Shown here piece after piece: positions 27,801-38,445 of a DNA stretch of 64,000 bases. Both the position numbers and the translations under genes were made by a program. Every line of letters begins with the position of its first letter. Position 1 is the first letter of the stretch. Origin of the DNA: Strigops habroptila (taxonomy: Eukaryota > Chordata > Aves > Psittaciformes > Psittacidae); contig NC_046358.1 of assembly GCF_004027225.2 (NCBI RefSeq), positions 8,091,284 to 8,155,283 of the forward strand, written 5' to 3'. Below the pieces are notes generated by a model. It did not search any database, had not been told where the DNA came from, and saw nothing but the letters and a program-made list of their open reading frames with translations.

Positions 27801-30800
27801 AGACGAGTTATTTACATGGTATTTCCTGCAGCTTTCTGCTTCCAAACCAACCAAGAAAAAATAATAAATAAATGCCAATGCTAAAACCTGTGGGAAAGAA
27901 GGAACAGAAGAACACTCATGCCAGACCATGCCAAAAGTCCATTTGTTCTACTCCTAGAGTAAGCTATACCTAATGCACATTAACAGGGAAATAAAACTAG
28001 CCCCTCTCCAAAAGCAAAAAAACCCCAACACAACACTCAAACCTCTCCGCACAGGCAGGAGTGTACAATGCGGCAGATCCCTCATCTTACTAAGTTGATC
28101 ATATAACAAAACAAAGATAAAAACTCCTCTGATAGCTCAGCAGTTAATCCCTTTCCACATGGAAACCCTGTACTTTCAAGTGTCATAGCAAACAGCTGAA
28201 CACCTGAAACACAGAAGTGTGTTTTTGTCTCCTCATAGAACACCACTGCAGACTAGAGCCCCCTAGAACAGGATGCAAAGGCTAACTCACAAAAGCCACT
28301 ACAATTTTCCAGATTGAACTTATCCACAGAATTGATTTTGAAAGATCAATTATATTTTTCTCTTCTAGAGCAAGGTTTTCAACATGCTATAATAAAAGGT
28401 TCTACTTCAAAGTCTCTCAAATCTGCTTTTCCTCATTGCCCCTCTTTTAAAAGAGAAAGGATCTGTATGAGACTCATAAATAAGTTCCTCTTTTGATACA
28501 ATTGCCATTCCCAGACTTCTGGCAGAGGCAGGAATCCATAAGGTGGCAACACATAAGACAAGAAGCTCCCAGAGCAGGAGTAAAGAACATTGTACTCAAT
28601 CAAATGCACACGACCAAAGTGCCAGATCCCAGGTCACAGAAAACTACATGATGGGATCTGAACACAGGATAAGACACCTCCAGGGTAATAGGATAATTGC
28701 TATCCATCATAAGCTCATGAACCTACCAGGCACGGTTATGGACATTCAGTGGTGGTGGTCTTTCAGATAGCTAAAAAAAATAATCTCATGGCCTGCTCAT
28801 GAAGTTGCTGCACATGTAACACTTGCAGAATTTACAAAGAGTTGGAACTACAGAGCACCTTTCATGATTTCCAACATCTGTATTTTCAGCTCAGAACTCA
28901 ACAGTGCAAATTCAGATTAGCTGCTTATTGAAATGACTAAAGAAGAATAAAGTGCTGCTGAACCGCAATGATACGTCCAAGTTAATGTCAGATGCAGCTT
29001 TAAAAACCAGGCTTTTATAGTGATAATAATCCAGGAAGGGCAAGATCTCCTTCCAAATAGCAAGTCACACCCAACCAAGTCACAGTGCTGAGGTTGGTAC
29101 AGCTATTCAACAGACAGGAAACACTTTGCAAGGCAGGTATTTTCCATTAAGATGGATTCATAGTCGCACATCAAGAATCATACTAAAATAAACCCTAGTA
29201 CTTGAGCACTGGCTGTACAAGTGTGCTGGTTTTGGCTGGGATAGAATTCATTTTCATCATACTAGTTAGTGTGGGGCTATGTTTTGGATTTGTGCTGGAA
29301 ACAGTGTTGATAATAGAGATGCTTTTGTTATTGCTAAGCATTGCCAACACACAATCAAGGCCTTTTCTGCTTCTCACCTCACCCCACCCCACTAGTGAGT
29401 AGGCTGGTGGTGCACAAAAAGTTGGGAGGAGACATAGTGGGGACAGCTGACCCCAAGGAATGTTCCATACCATATGGTGTCACGCTCAGCAGATAAAGCT
29501 GGAGGAAGAAGGAAAGGGACGGATGTTCAGAGTGATGGCATTTGTCTTCCCAAGTAACCATTATGTGTGATGGAGCCCTGCTTTTCTGGAAATAGCTGAA
29601 CACCTGCCTGTCAGTGTGAAGTGGTGAATGAATTCCTTGTTTTGGTTTGCTTGTGTATGCAGCTTTTGCTTTACTTATTAACTGCCTTTATCCCAACCCA
29701 TAAGTTTCCTCACTTTCACTTTTCCAATTTTCTCCCCCATCCCACCAGGGCAGGGGAAGCAAGCAAGTGGCTGTGCAATGCTTAGTTGCTGGCTGGGGTT
29801 AAGCCACAACACTACCTCACATAAAACTAAAAAAAACCCTAACCTTTTTGCTTGGTCGCTAACATGAAAATTAAGCCATGACAACAAGCTATATTGTACT
29901 TCCTCTCGGCATGAAAATATCAGTTTCACTTAGCTACACAAAAGGGATGAGAAGCCTTCTGTAAACTGAAAAGCTGCAAATGTTATTGTACAGTATGCTA
30001 TATTAATACAGGAAAATACCTGGATTTTTAGCATCCGCAACTGCATGCCCTTCTCAGGAATTTACAGCAGAGAGGGAGTTCAAAAAGGTTCACAGGAAGA
30101 ATGCTTAAAAATAGCAAACTCCCAAAGACAGTCTAGATCAAGCAACAGACATCCTGTTGACTCTTCTCCCTTTGTTTTTACCTGGGCTATAACCTTTCTG
30201 CTTTGCCAATAAACATTCATCTATGTTCCTTTGCAAGATACATAGCCAGGCTGTGAGAAACTGGTTTACAAAGTTCCAGACATAGCAAAGATAACTCACA
30301 ATTGCAGATACTGATAATCATCTGAAGCCTAAATGCCTTGGCACGAACACAGGTGAGCTGGCCAGAACAGCATTGAGCAGGGATACCCTGTGATGCAGAG
30401 GGAGACAAACTCAAGTCTTCCTTCATAAGGCTGCTCATGTCCATACTGCATACTTTCAAACAAAAACACAACAAAACTAGCAAATGTTTGCTTTAGTTAA
30501 GAATTCTGCTCCAAATAATTCAGTAAAACTTTCATGTAAAGCTAGTGACACAGAAGTTCCAGCTTTCACCCGAAGAAATTAAGAAGGACCTTTTCCCCTC
30601 ATGAAGAAATAGATACTGCCCATTCTTGCCATACAAGTGATTGCACACTACTTACAGACTCCAGATATTAAGCACACAAAAGGGTGCTTTCACAAAACCC
30701 AGCTCTGCTAAGTTAAATAGAAGGAAGTTTACCATTTTAGCCTCTGAGTAATACCTGTGAGCAAAGTAAAAGCACAGCCTGGCAAGCTAAGGAATTTACT

Positions 30801-33800
30801 TCTGCTTTTCCTCATCTTGACAAGTTCTTTAAAAGAAAAGTCAGTCTCTTACACTTCTAAATCAGAAAAGTTATAAACAAAATAAACATTATTAGACTAG
30901 AAGTTTAATTCATTGTTAGAAGGAAAGAAAAAGGTCAGCAACTACAAACTTGCACAGACAAGCTCCTATCTTTTTTTCATACACTACAACTCTCCTGTCA
31001 CTCCTTTCCCCACTTCTTTCTCTAAAGCAGACAGGAGAAATTGAAAGAATTACAGAAGCTTCAAGGCTAAGCATCTCATGCAAGATAGGCATTTGGCTCT
31101 CGTCCATTAAAAAGTCAGACAAGTATTAACATTTGGGCCTGGATATATTTCTTTGAATTGTCAGCTTCGTCAGATGCTTAACTAAAGCAGTATCACCATG
31201 CTACACCTTAGGCAGCGAAACTGGCTCCTTTCACTGCATTGTTCCAAGTGCAAAGTGTATAAACAGCATCAAGTGAAAAACCAGAAGAGATGTTAGAAAC
31301 CTGGAAGCATTTGTTTGCATATCTTAATCCCCAGGGACATTCAGTCATTGCTAGATTAGTGTTTTCCATGAAGACTTAGTGGAAGGAACTGGGTGGATGT
31401 GGGTGTGTCAAGGGTATGAAAATGTTATGTTCTCATGATAAGGTCTAAATCAAAGTAAATCCCAAATGAATATCTGTCAGCTAAACAGAATTGTTATGTT
31501 CACACATGAAAAATAGTAAACATTTAAACAGATCTAGAATGCCCTGCTGACTATGAAAAGGAGAAATGTGGAACAAAAAGCAGTTTTAATTAAAATTTAA
31601 CATAATGTTTCTTTGTTAAAAGGCTAGTTGGGAAAAAACACTACAGTTGAAACTTCATTCTAAGAAAAACTATCTATAATAAGCCTGGAATTATACCCAT
31701 CTTGAAAGTATATGACATTTTTCCATGGGAAATTCAGCCTACCAGAGGGGAAATTTATTTGTGGCTGACCTGGATACTATAATATTTTCCCATGTCATCC
31801 TCTAAGTCTTGCCTTCAGCATACAAGCACTTCTCTTTTTTGTTTTTCTTTTTCTCCTCTAAATTGAATTTTGAATAACAGTCACCGTGACACTATTGTCT
31901 AAGCTGCTGCCCATCTTGAATGGAGCATTTTCTCATGCTCATTCAGCCAATTATTATCTATTCTACAGCGAACACTGATGTAATGAATGTTCATCATGGT
32001 GAGGTCAGACTGTGGTCCTTTAGAAACAGTAACAGCTGCTGCTACTGACTGGGGCTCTACAGTCAATGCCTGTCTTCTCCAATACCTAGTAAGGGGTTAA
32101 ACCATTCTGCGATCTACCTAAAATGGGGACAGGAGAAAGGAGTGAGAAGGTGAGGATAAGGGCACATTGCAGTAAAGTCACCTCCTCCATCGAGTCAGAT
32201 ATTTAGATAAAATGTATGAGAAAACATCTTCGAAAACTTTATCGCTGGCAAATTTCTCTGGGCATCTTCATCCAGCAGTGACCAATACTAAAAAAGAAAA
32301 GCTGGACATAGCTGTAATAAATACTTCTTTTCTCATTCAGACTGCACGTTTGTATCAGTCAACCCTATTTCTCAGTATTTTATGGTTGCAGTGATAACAA
32401 GTTACTCGCAAAGCAACAGTACCAAAAATACATCTCTAAGGCACTGCAAGGAGTATCAGCATTTCTAAGTGCAGTATTGGCTTGCACTCTAGTAAAATAT
32501 GGACAGCTATAAAGGACGGAAAAGTTGACTGTACATAAGTCAAGAAATTGTGTTCTCATCCAAGGCAAACTCTTAGATGGGGGGGGGGACGACACACGGG
32601 ACTTTCCTCTTAATTGTAAATGACACAGCAACTCAGCTGACAGGCAGAACAGGTTCTGGTACATACACATTTGGGAGCATTCTGTCTCTGTATTACCCAT
32701 GCTCTCACCATTGCCTGTTCATGAGCCAGGTAACAATGCGTACGTGGAAAGATATACAGACTAAAAGAGCAACTGTAATTTTAAAGAAGAAAATGAACCT
32801 GCATGGCTAGAGAAATGCCCCAAATCACCTCCCTGCAAACACACACCTTGTGACTATTTTCTACCTTTTGGGATCCTGAAACTAAGTTTATCTTCTTTTA
32901 ATTATAGCCCTATTTCTATTTTTATAATATTTCTCTGAACAAAACCACTTGAAGTGTTTGCAGGAATTCAGTAATAATCACTGAAGAACCATATTCAACT
33001 TTAAGCTTCCAATTAGCTAGTTGTAAAACCAGAGAAGAAACTATTAGCTCTGCAAACATCTGAAAAGCTCTCAGGTGAATAAACATTGCTCTTCAGTGGA
33101 GAAGGAAGGTAGGTCTTCTGCACTGTGAAAAGAAAACAGTATTACGGCAAGGCTGCCTGTAACCTTTGGAACCAAAAGAGAAACATCTGTAAAATGTACA
33201 GAAGGGCCGTAATGAACTTTGGATATAAGTAGTTCAAAATTTGATCTGAATGACTGCTCAGCATCTTTTGCAGAGTTTTGTATAACCTCAGACTGATTTG
33301 TAAGGGGCATATGAAAGGCACACTCAAATTATGCAAAATATTCACACATAATGCCTGATGCTCACTTCAGCTTCGTAACATCAGTCACCAAAAAACATGG
33401 CAATAAGGAACACAGGAAAGACAGCAAATACTAAAACAGCAGCAACATAGTTAAGCTGCCTTGTTAGTAATATTGCTTGTGTAATGCAACTGACCAAAGA
33501 GTTGGGGGGGAGTGGGGGGGGGAGAAAAGGACTTTCCAGATACCATGTGGGCTTTGCCCAGAACTGTCGTTGCGTTTCTCTGTTATCTTCACATCCAATC
33601 TATGCATTAAACTACTTTTGGGAACAGAGGGCGAGGAAGGAGATACGGTTGGTCTGCGATGGCCGATGTAATCGCGCCGGTTTAACGCGAAGTGCCTATG
33701 CTTCCTTCAAAATAATTTAGAGATTAAAAAATGAAGCTATGAGGAAGTAGACAACGAGGTTACACTTCTCAGCAGAACATGAAATCGAGACCCTATTTTT

Positions 33801-34348
33801 AAGCAGGAAGCTGACATGCAATAGAGCGGAGAGCAGCACCCATCCTCTACACGGCACAGGGGGCTCTCGGACCGGACACCGGCCGCGGCCCCGCTACCCC
33901 GCCTCGCCGGCAGCCCCGCTGCTGTGTTCCGTTTCCCAGGACGACTCGCTGCTGGCACGCAGAAGGTATTTATCGCGCAGCAGGAACGCCCTGGGCAGGA
34001 GTGGAGTGAGCACTGCGGCGGGGCGAGGCGGACAGGGCGCGGGCAGACACCCCGAGCGGGGCCCCGCGCGGCGGCCTCGGGGAAGGAACCGCGCACCGCG
34101 GGGGTCGCATACCGTATGAAGGTGGTCTTGCCGGTGCTGTACTGCCCCACCAGCAGCACCATGGGCTTGTTCTCGAAGTCGGCCTCCTCCAGGGCGGGCG
34201 AATGGAAGTCATGGAAGCGGTAGTGCTCCTCCAGCGGCAGGAGCTTGCGGAGGTAGAGGTCCCGCAGCCCGCCGGTCACCGTCTGCACCACGTCGGTGCC
34301 GCCGGTGCGCTCCCGCCCGCCGCCCTGCTTCCCCAGCCAGCTGAACAT
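6279..34348 (-). CDS. EHD4: EHD4, EH-domain ATPase of endosomes (complete, six coding exons)
   Basis: Seen: joining 34348-34113, 26114-25938, 21674-21577, 13819-13407, 9442-9278 and 6815-6279 gives an uninterrupted frame of 541 codons plus TGA, with GT/AG at every boundary and matching phases. Domains in order: N-terminal helical region; dynamin-like nucleotide-binding domain with P-loop GQYSTGKT (residues 68-75), DSPG (156-159) and NKAD (222-225); a helical region with a GPF motif (423-425); and a C-terminal EH domain with WKLAD and one canonical EF-hand loop [12 protein letters not shown] (492-503). Known of the family: EHD proteins bind ATP, oligomerise on membranes and, through the EH domain, bind NPF-containing partners to drive endocytic recycling. 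Paralogues EHD1-3 share the fold; the N-terminus [17 protein letters not shown] and the length fit EHD4 best. The start is the only in-frame ATG before the conserved N-terminus. No premature stops or frameshifts were seen. Confidence 0.97.
6816..9277 (-). other. EHD4 intron 5
   Basis: 2462 bases, GT...AG on the minus strand. Unique-looking AT-rich sequence; no repeat family or RNA gene recognised. Confidence 0.85.
9278..9442 (-). CDS. EHD4: EHD4 coding exon 5 (residues 309-363)
   Basis: 165 bases, phase 0 at both ends. Acceptor cttag|GTT; encodes [19 protein letters not shown] to [13 protein letters not shown]; donor |gtaaga. It belongs to the helical domain, which in EHD proteins carries the membrane-contacting tip. 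Confidence 0.97.
9443..13406 (-). other. EHD4 intron 4
   Basis: 3964 bases. AT-rich, with short A runs and a small (AT)n patch near 11206. No coding or RNA gene recognised. The 110- and 132-codon open frames near 12341-12881 look like chance frames. Confidence 0.85.
13407..13819 (-). CDS. EHD4: EHD4 coding exon 4 (residues 171-308)
   Basis: 413 bases, the largest exon of the nucleotide-binding domain. Starts GC-TAC (completing Gly171) after ccttcag| and ends ...RARLAK at |gtaaga. It contains [17 protein letters not shown], the NKAD nucleotide-specificity motif and the conserved helical stretch [18 protein letters not shown]. Confidence 0.97.
17994..18028. repeat. Inverted repeat 1 of a palindrome cluster
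   Basis: 15-base arms (17994-18008 and 18014-18028) around a 5-base loop ACAGA. The arms pair fully apart from one T/G position, which would be a G-U wobble in plus-strand RNA. It lies in EHD4 intron 3. Confidence 0.8.
18042..18067. repeat. Inverted repeat 2 of a palindrome cluster
   Basis: Perfect 11-base arms AGCATTGTCTG and CAGACAATGCT around the 4-base loop ACTG, 13 bases after the first inverted repeat. Confidence 0.85.
18122..18137. repeat. Perfect 16-base palindrome
   Basis: GCCAGAAGCTTCTGGC, its own reverse complement. It is the third palindrome within 145 bases in EHD4 intron 3. Confidence 0.85.
21577..21674 (-). CDS. EHD4: EHD4 coding exon 3 (residues 138-171)
   Basis: 98 bases between ctgcag| and |gtgagt. 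Encodes [20 protein letters not shown] through [12 protein letters not shown]. It contains the DSPG motif that corresponds to the DxxG switch of P-loop GTPases; EHDs use ATP. Confidence 0.97.
21675..25937 (-). other. EHD4 intron 2
   Basis: 4263 bases. Contains a short CR1 tail (22137-22208) and an (AT)-rich patch near 23477-23501. Otherwise nothing recognised. Confidence 0.85.
22137..22208 (+). repeat. CR1 LINE 3' tail fragment
   Basis: Contains the typical CR1 3' end: gcagggggattggaaccaga, then a motif close to GATGATCTTTAAGGTCCCTTCCAACCC split by small changes, then ATTCTCTGATTTTATGAA, a decayed ATTCTATG repeat. Antisense to EHD4. Only about 70 bases survive, the usual outcome of 5' truncation. 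Confidence 0.85.
25938..26114 (-). CDS. EHD4: EHD4 coding exon 2 (residues 79-138)
   Basis: 177 bases. Acceptor ...ctctag|A completes Arg79 (CGA), then [19 protein letters not shown] follows, matching the conserved switch region of EHD proteins. It ends ...FGNAFLN plus AG at donor gtgaga. The phase (2) continues correctly into exon 3. Confidence 0.97.
29222..29811 (+). mobile_element. Solo LTR of an avian ERVL-type endogenous retrovirus
   Basis: About 590 bases from TGTGCTGGTTTTGGCTGGGA to GGGGTTAAGCCACAACA, with TGT...ACA ends. I recognise the internal landmarks of a bird LTR family: GGGGCTATGTTTTGGATTTG, AAGGCCTTTTCTGCTTCTCA, CCATACCATATGG, an AGATAAAGC TATA-like site, TGGAGCCCTGCTTTTCTGGA and CCCAACCCATAAGTTTCCTC. 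No gag, pol or env sequence flanks it, so it is a solo LTR left by recombination. It lies in EHD4 intron 1, antisense to the gene. I did not find a matching short target duplication, so the exact ends may be off by a few bases. Confidence 0.85.
32579..32588. repeat. Short G run
   Basis: Run of about ten G in EHD4 intron 1. A related G-rich patch lies at 33503-33523. Confidence 0.7.
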
Positions 34349-34520
34349 CCCGACAGCGTCCCGCCGCACTGCCGACAAACACCGCTCCGCTCCGCTCCGT
34401 AGACAGCCGCCGGCGGGGCGAGCAAGCCCGGCCCACACCGGGCCCCGCACGGCCCGGGAGGGGCGGTGCCAGCAACGCGGCCGGCTCAGCGGTGGGGCGG
34501 TCAGCGCCTCTCGCCTTGGT
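33840..34520. promoter_or_regulatory. CpG island over EHD4 exon 1 and promoter
   Basis: Composition changes abruptly from the AT-rich surroundings to GC-rich sequence with frequent CpG, spanning the start of intron 1, exon 1 and about 170 bases upstream. Two GC boxes GGGGCGG lie at 34460-34466 and 34494-34500, plus a CTCCG short tandem repeat at about 34383-34400. No TATA box is evident. This is typical of a broadly expressed gene. The transcription start is inferred to lie within about 34350-34520. Confidence 0.8.
34113..34348 (-). CDS. EHD4: EHD4 coding exon 1 (residues 1-79)
   Basis: It begins at the ATG at 34348-34346 (context gtcggg-ATG, G at -3) and encodes [17 protein letters not shown] onward to the P-loop [11 protein letters not shown]. 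It ends after two bases of the Arg79 codon at donor CG|GTATGC (gt at 34112-34111). It is very GC-rich. The open frame upstream to 34450 has no ATG and encodes non-conserved residues, so it is taken as 5' UTR. Confidence 0.97.
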
Positions 34521-35055
34521 ATCAGGTCTTTGGGTGTGTGTGTACGCTTTGGTTTTTGTTTGTTGTTATCTCTTTGGTCACAAACCCGCCTGTGGAGGTT
34601 AATTGTACCCGCTGCTAAAGTGTCAGGACCTGGGATGAAATCCGGAAAAACCCTTCAACAGCTCCGATCTGAACATAGAGTCGCCCAAATGCTTTTCGTG
34701 TTTTCGTGATGATGGTTGCTGGCTTCGAATGCCTAAGAAGTGTGTGACTAAGCGCCGTGGGGGTTAGCCTCGACATTAGGCAACTAAGGAAAATTCGTTG
34801 TGTAATATTGAATTATTGCTGTGGGATATGTGTAGCAGACACAGCCATTAGTTTTAACCTTACACCTTCATATTGAGTTAAGGCATGTGGGAGGATCACC
34901 TTTTCCATTGATTCTTACAAGAGATTTTAAAGGAATACAATGCCATATTCCCTAAAGCATTGAAGAAATCAGTAAAAATAAGATTTTATTTCTCTGAGGT
35001 GAAAGTTTCTCTATGCTCACTCATTGCTTGGGAAACGAAAGCTTGGACTCCCAGT

Positions 35056-35185
35056 TAAAAAAAAAAATCCCAAACCAAACCAAAACAACAATAGTAATTA
35101 AAAAACAAACAAACAAACAAACAAAACCTCCCCCCCCCCAAAAAAAAAAAAAAAAGAACAAAGAAACAAACAAAAAACCACAAAA
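35056..35185. repeat. A/C-rich low-complexity block
   Basis: Interrupted poly-A with a (CAAA)n stretch, a C run and a long A run. It may be a decayed retroposon A-tail, but no element body is recognisable. Confidence 0.7.
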
Positions 35186-35687
35186 CTAAAAGGAGGAGGG
35201 GTATTTTTTGAATTTTTGCTGAATCTGCATTTACATATTATGTTTAAAGTGTATCTTTTGTGTTACGCACTTATGGTCTTGGCTCCTTTGCAACATCCTT
35301 ATCATGTAAATCCCTTTTTGCTGGTCCAGCACATCTGCCAAGTCACATTTTTAGCTACGTACCTTTCTTCCTCCTAATTTCCATCTGGAATACTAAATTT
35401 TCTCTGTATGCTCCAGCTCTTTTCCAAATACACTAGGAAGTTTAGATATGCCCTCTCCATCTCTCTCCTTCTCATACTGTTCCTCAAAGAACAGATGTTA
35501 GGCTTTAACGGTGCTCAGTCCTGAGCATTTAACCACTCTGCCTTTTCTTGGTTCCTTGCTTCACGTTTTATTTAGGGCTGTGCATGCATTTTGCAACTCT
35601 TTTGTTGCAATTTCCATGCTGAGTCTAAAGATTTTATACTATTTCATGTAGGGTCTTGCTGACCAGCTTCCTCATTTTACAAGGGCA

Positions 35688-35899
35688 TGTAGTGATAGGA
35701 CAAGGGGGAATGGTTTTAAACTGAAAGAGGGGAGGTTTAGATTGGACATTAGGAAAAAAATCTTTCCTGTGGGGGTGGCGAGACACTGGCACTGGTTGCT
35801 CAGAGAAGTTGTGGCTGCCCCATCCCTGGCAGTGTTCAAGGCCATGTTGGATGGAATGAGCTGTAAGGTCCCTTCCAGCCTAAACCATTCTATGATTCT
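35688..35899 (+). repeat. CR1 LINE 3' end fragment
   Basis: About 210 bases with CR1 3' landmarks: GAGGTTTAGATTGGACATTA, tctttcctgtgggggtggc, CATCCCTGGCAGTGTTCAAG, GTCCCTTCCAGCC and CCATTCTATGATTCT. 5'-truncated. Lies between EHD4 and PLA2G4E. Confidence 0.92.
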
Positions 35900-38133
35900 T
35901 TTAAAACCCCCTTTTTACAGTTCACTTTTGTATTCTTCTCATTTTAATTACTTTTCCCCATAGGTTAATCCATAGTAATTAAGTTATCATTGCAGTTACT
36001 TACATCTTCTGCATGTTACTTCAGTAAATTGTTTTAAATGAGTCCTTTAGGAGTTCTGACTACTCCTGATCGTTTCTTATATGCAAAAATATCTGAGCTG
36101 TGGAAAACCTAAGTACTGCGATCTGGAGTGAGACTGCTTTCCCACTGTCTTTGGTGCATCCACTATTTGGTGACTGGAGAACATCACAGAAAGAGGGCAG
36201 CTACAATACTGTTTCAGACTGTCCTCCCAGCCTCTGGGGATTGATGATTCAGTGCAGGACTGAGTCAGATGCAGAGCCTTTGTATGATTTAGTCCTTAAA
36301 AAAGAGAGGTGCACAGTCACTCCTGGTTCATCTCCTGCAGGGCACTCCAGATTTCATAGATATCTCTCTTCTTTGCCTTTCACTCCTGTTGTCCTTTTTC
36401 TAGGTTGCAGATTCCTTATCTATTCGCCCCTTATGTGGAAGCTGTTCCACCTCTTTGAGCAGCCCTGACATTTTCTTCTGTATGTAGAGAACTCAGAGAT
36501 ACCAAATAATTATTTCATGTAAGCTTTTTGAAATGGGGTAAAGTGTTTATTGTTCTCTGTGACCCCTTCATGGCTGCTGGAAAGCTGCAGGAAGGGCAGG
36601 GAAGTGTTTGCACTCACACACCTCATTCTGCTTGTCTTCAGACTTCCTGCCTAGATGCTTCCTGCTGTCAGTGAGATGATTTTTGCCCTTCAGACAATAA
36701 AGCTCTAACTGTATATGGGAACCTGGGAGTGTTTCCAAATTCCCAGGTCTGGCTATGCCCTCTGGCTACATCCCATCCTATATTGCAATGAGATCCAGCA
36801 TGCATCAGCATGACTGCCTGCTGTCTTTGCTCTCGTTTCTTCCATGGGAGGTAAATCCTGGGCATAGAGCCCATAGAGGAGCTGTATCGGCTGCTGTAGT
36901 GTGCACCACAAGTAAGCATTCACTGGCAAACAGAAGGATTACATTTCTGTGCACCACCAAGGAGGAGAGCCTCGACTTTGGGGGCAAAGGGATTTACAAA
37001 TGCTTCCATTTTTGGTTCACAATAACAGGATCTCTTGACAAAAGATACTATGGCAGAATTGAGGAGCAGGGAAGCCTATAGGAAACATAGCTTGTAGATA
37101 TAACATCTATAAGACATCTAATAAATCAATAGCACTGAATAAAAGTTAATTTAGAAAAAGAATAAATGGACACTTGGGATTCCATCTGTCAAAAAACCAG
37201 ACAACTTATTTGAAAGGAGCCATGTTAATGTGATGACCAAAGCATCAGAAAGTTGAAAGTTAATGTTTTGTTAACTTCAGTTGCAATACTCTACAGCAAG
37301 TTAAAAAATCACATTTGGGTGAGTCATATTAAGTATACAATTTTAGATCTTCTTTGTCTTTCTTGTGTCTTTTCAGATGTGATAGTCTCAAAAGAATTAA
37401 AGCTTTAAACCTTTGGTATGTATCAATAACATTTAAATCCATATAATAACATAAATTAGCCTGAGTCAGTTCTTGGAGAGATGGGTCTTAAATGTGATCC
37501 TAAGCCCAAGGGGTCCCAGTTCACATCTAGGTCTGGAGCAGGTATAATTTCATCTTCAACAGTTTTTCAGCAGCTGTGAAATAAATCTGTATGTCACCTC
37601 AGCAGTAGAGGAAGAAGTACCTAAAAGAAATGGCTTTAACATGTGTTTGCTGAGAAAAATGTTTATTTGCTGTAACTCAAAAAAAGTGTGGTATTCTGTA
37701 AAGTTTAATATTTATTTACATTCACATAAAGACTCCTTAGTTCACAAAATGGGCTACTTGGTTTTGTTCTAGAGACAATGGATTTTGTTCTCTGCTGCAT
37801 TTCTGGACTGGCAATCCTCTCTTTTTACAGCACAGGTAAAGCACAAACACAGTCAATGTAAACTTCCTCATGCTTCCTTGTCCACGCGTTTCAGCCTTGG
37901 TCTGAAACATCACTTCTGCAAGCATGAGTGCAGCATGACCTCACCTGAGGTTGTCAACGAGGGAAGCACATTAATTCACTAAGGAAGAGCTTTGGTTTTT
38001 TGTGTTCATTCCCTTCATTGACAGACAGGCTTTAGCAATTCTGATGACAAAGTGCTATTCTTAGGATTCTTTGGCTTTTCTTCACTTGCTAATCAAATTC
38101 CTTTTTTTCTTCATTAACAGGACTCATAGATAT

Positions 38134-38139
38134 TTTATT
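38134..38139 (-). terminator. AATAAA hexamer overlapping the PLA2G4E stop codon
   Basis: The sequence ATG-AAA-TAA-AAT at the end of the open frame contains AATAAA at 38139-38134, so the stop codon is inside a canonical poly(A) signal. Use is unproven. More ordinary candidates on the minus strand are at 37716-37711 and 37667-37662. Confidence 0.4.
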
Positions 38140-38445
38140 TCATATTCCCCTGTGCTGGGCAGTCAGCTACATGCTGAGTTCCCTCTCTGCCAGGCACACA
38201 CATACCATCCCCATCGGGTGGTTTTTGCAGCGGTTGCTCTTCCTTATGCTGCTTTTTCCGCTCCACGGCTGTACGCAAGGCCTGAAGAATCAAATCCTTG
38301 TTGTTCTGGATGTTGTAGTAACTTAGGTTCACTAGTTTGTCAAAATTTTCCTCTGAATAACTCAGATTGTTTATGTAATATGGACCACAGGAATCTGCAA
38401 CATCAACATCACCTTCTGCCATCTCTGAGGGACTACGTTTCACAC
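38135..38445 (-). CDS. PLA2G4E: PLA2G4E C-terminal exon (residues 707-809)
   Basis: 311 bases after cccttag|, encoding [19 protein letters not shown] then [20 protein letters not shown] and [19 protein letters not shown]. The reading frame then runs about 30 residues beyond the usual mammalian end to TAA at 38137-38135. The basic run ERKKQHK parallels the polybasic tail that binds phosphoinositides in mammals. A GATG|GTATGTGTG donor at 38205-38204 could remove the non-conserved tail by splicing to an unseen exon, so the last 22 residues are uncertain. Confidence 0.88.

Larger units (their letters stand above)
26115..34112 (-). other. EHD4 intron 1
   Basis: 7998 bases. Contains the solo ERVL LTR at 29222-29811, G runs at 32579-32588 and 33503-33523, and at its 5' end (about 33840-34112) part of the CpG island. 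No other gene recognised. Confidence 0.85.
34521..38134. other. Intergenic gap between PLA2G4E 3' end and EHD4 promoter
   Basis: About 3.6 kb. Holds an A/C-rich low-complexity block (35056-35185), a CR1 tail (35688-35899) and candidate poly(A) hexamers for PLA2G4E (minus-strand AATAAA at 37716-37711 and 37667-37662). The 122- and 108-codon frames at 36100-36468 and 36755-37081 resemble no family I know. Confidence 0.7.

Noticed and set aside
33737-34112. Continuation of the exon 1 frame into intron 1
   Set aside because: The conserved sequence stops exactly at the GTATGC donor and resumes at the 26.1 kb exon in matching phase; the open frame reflects high GC.
34349-34450. In-frame extension of EHD4 upstream of the MFSWLG start
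   Set aside because: The frame is open but has no ATG (only GTG), is CpG-island sequence, and the conserved EHD4 N-terminus begins at 34348.
36100-36468. 122-codon plus-strand frame in the intergenic gap
   Set aside because: No recognisable family, no splice or promoter context, ordinary composition; consistent with chance.
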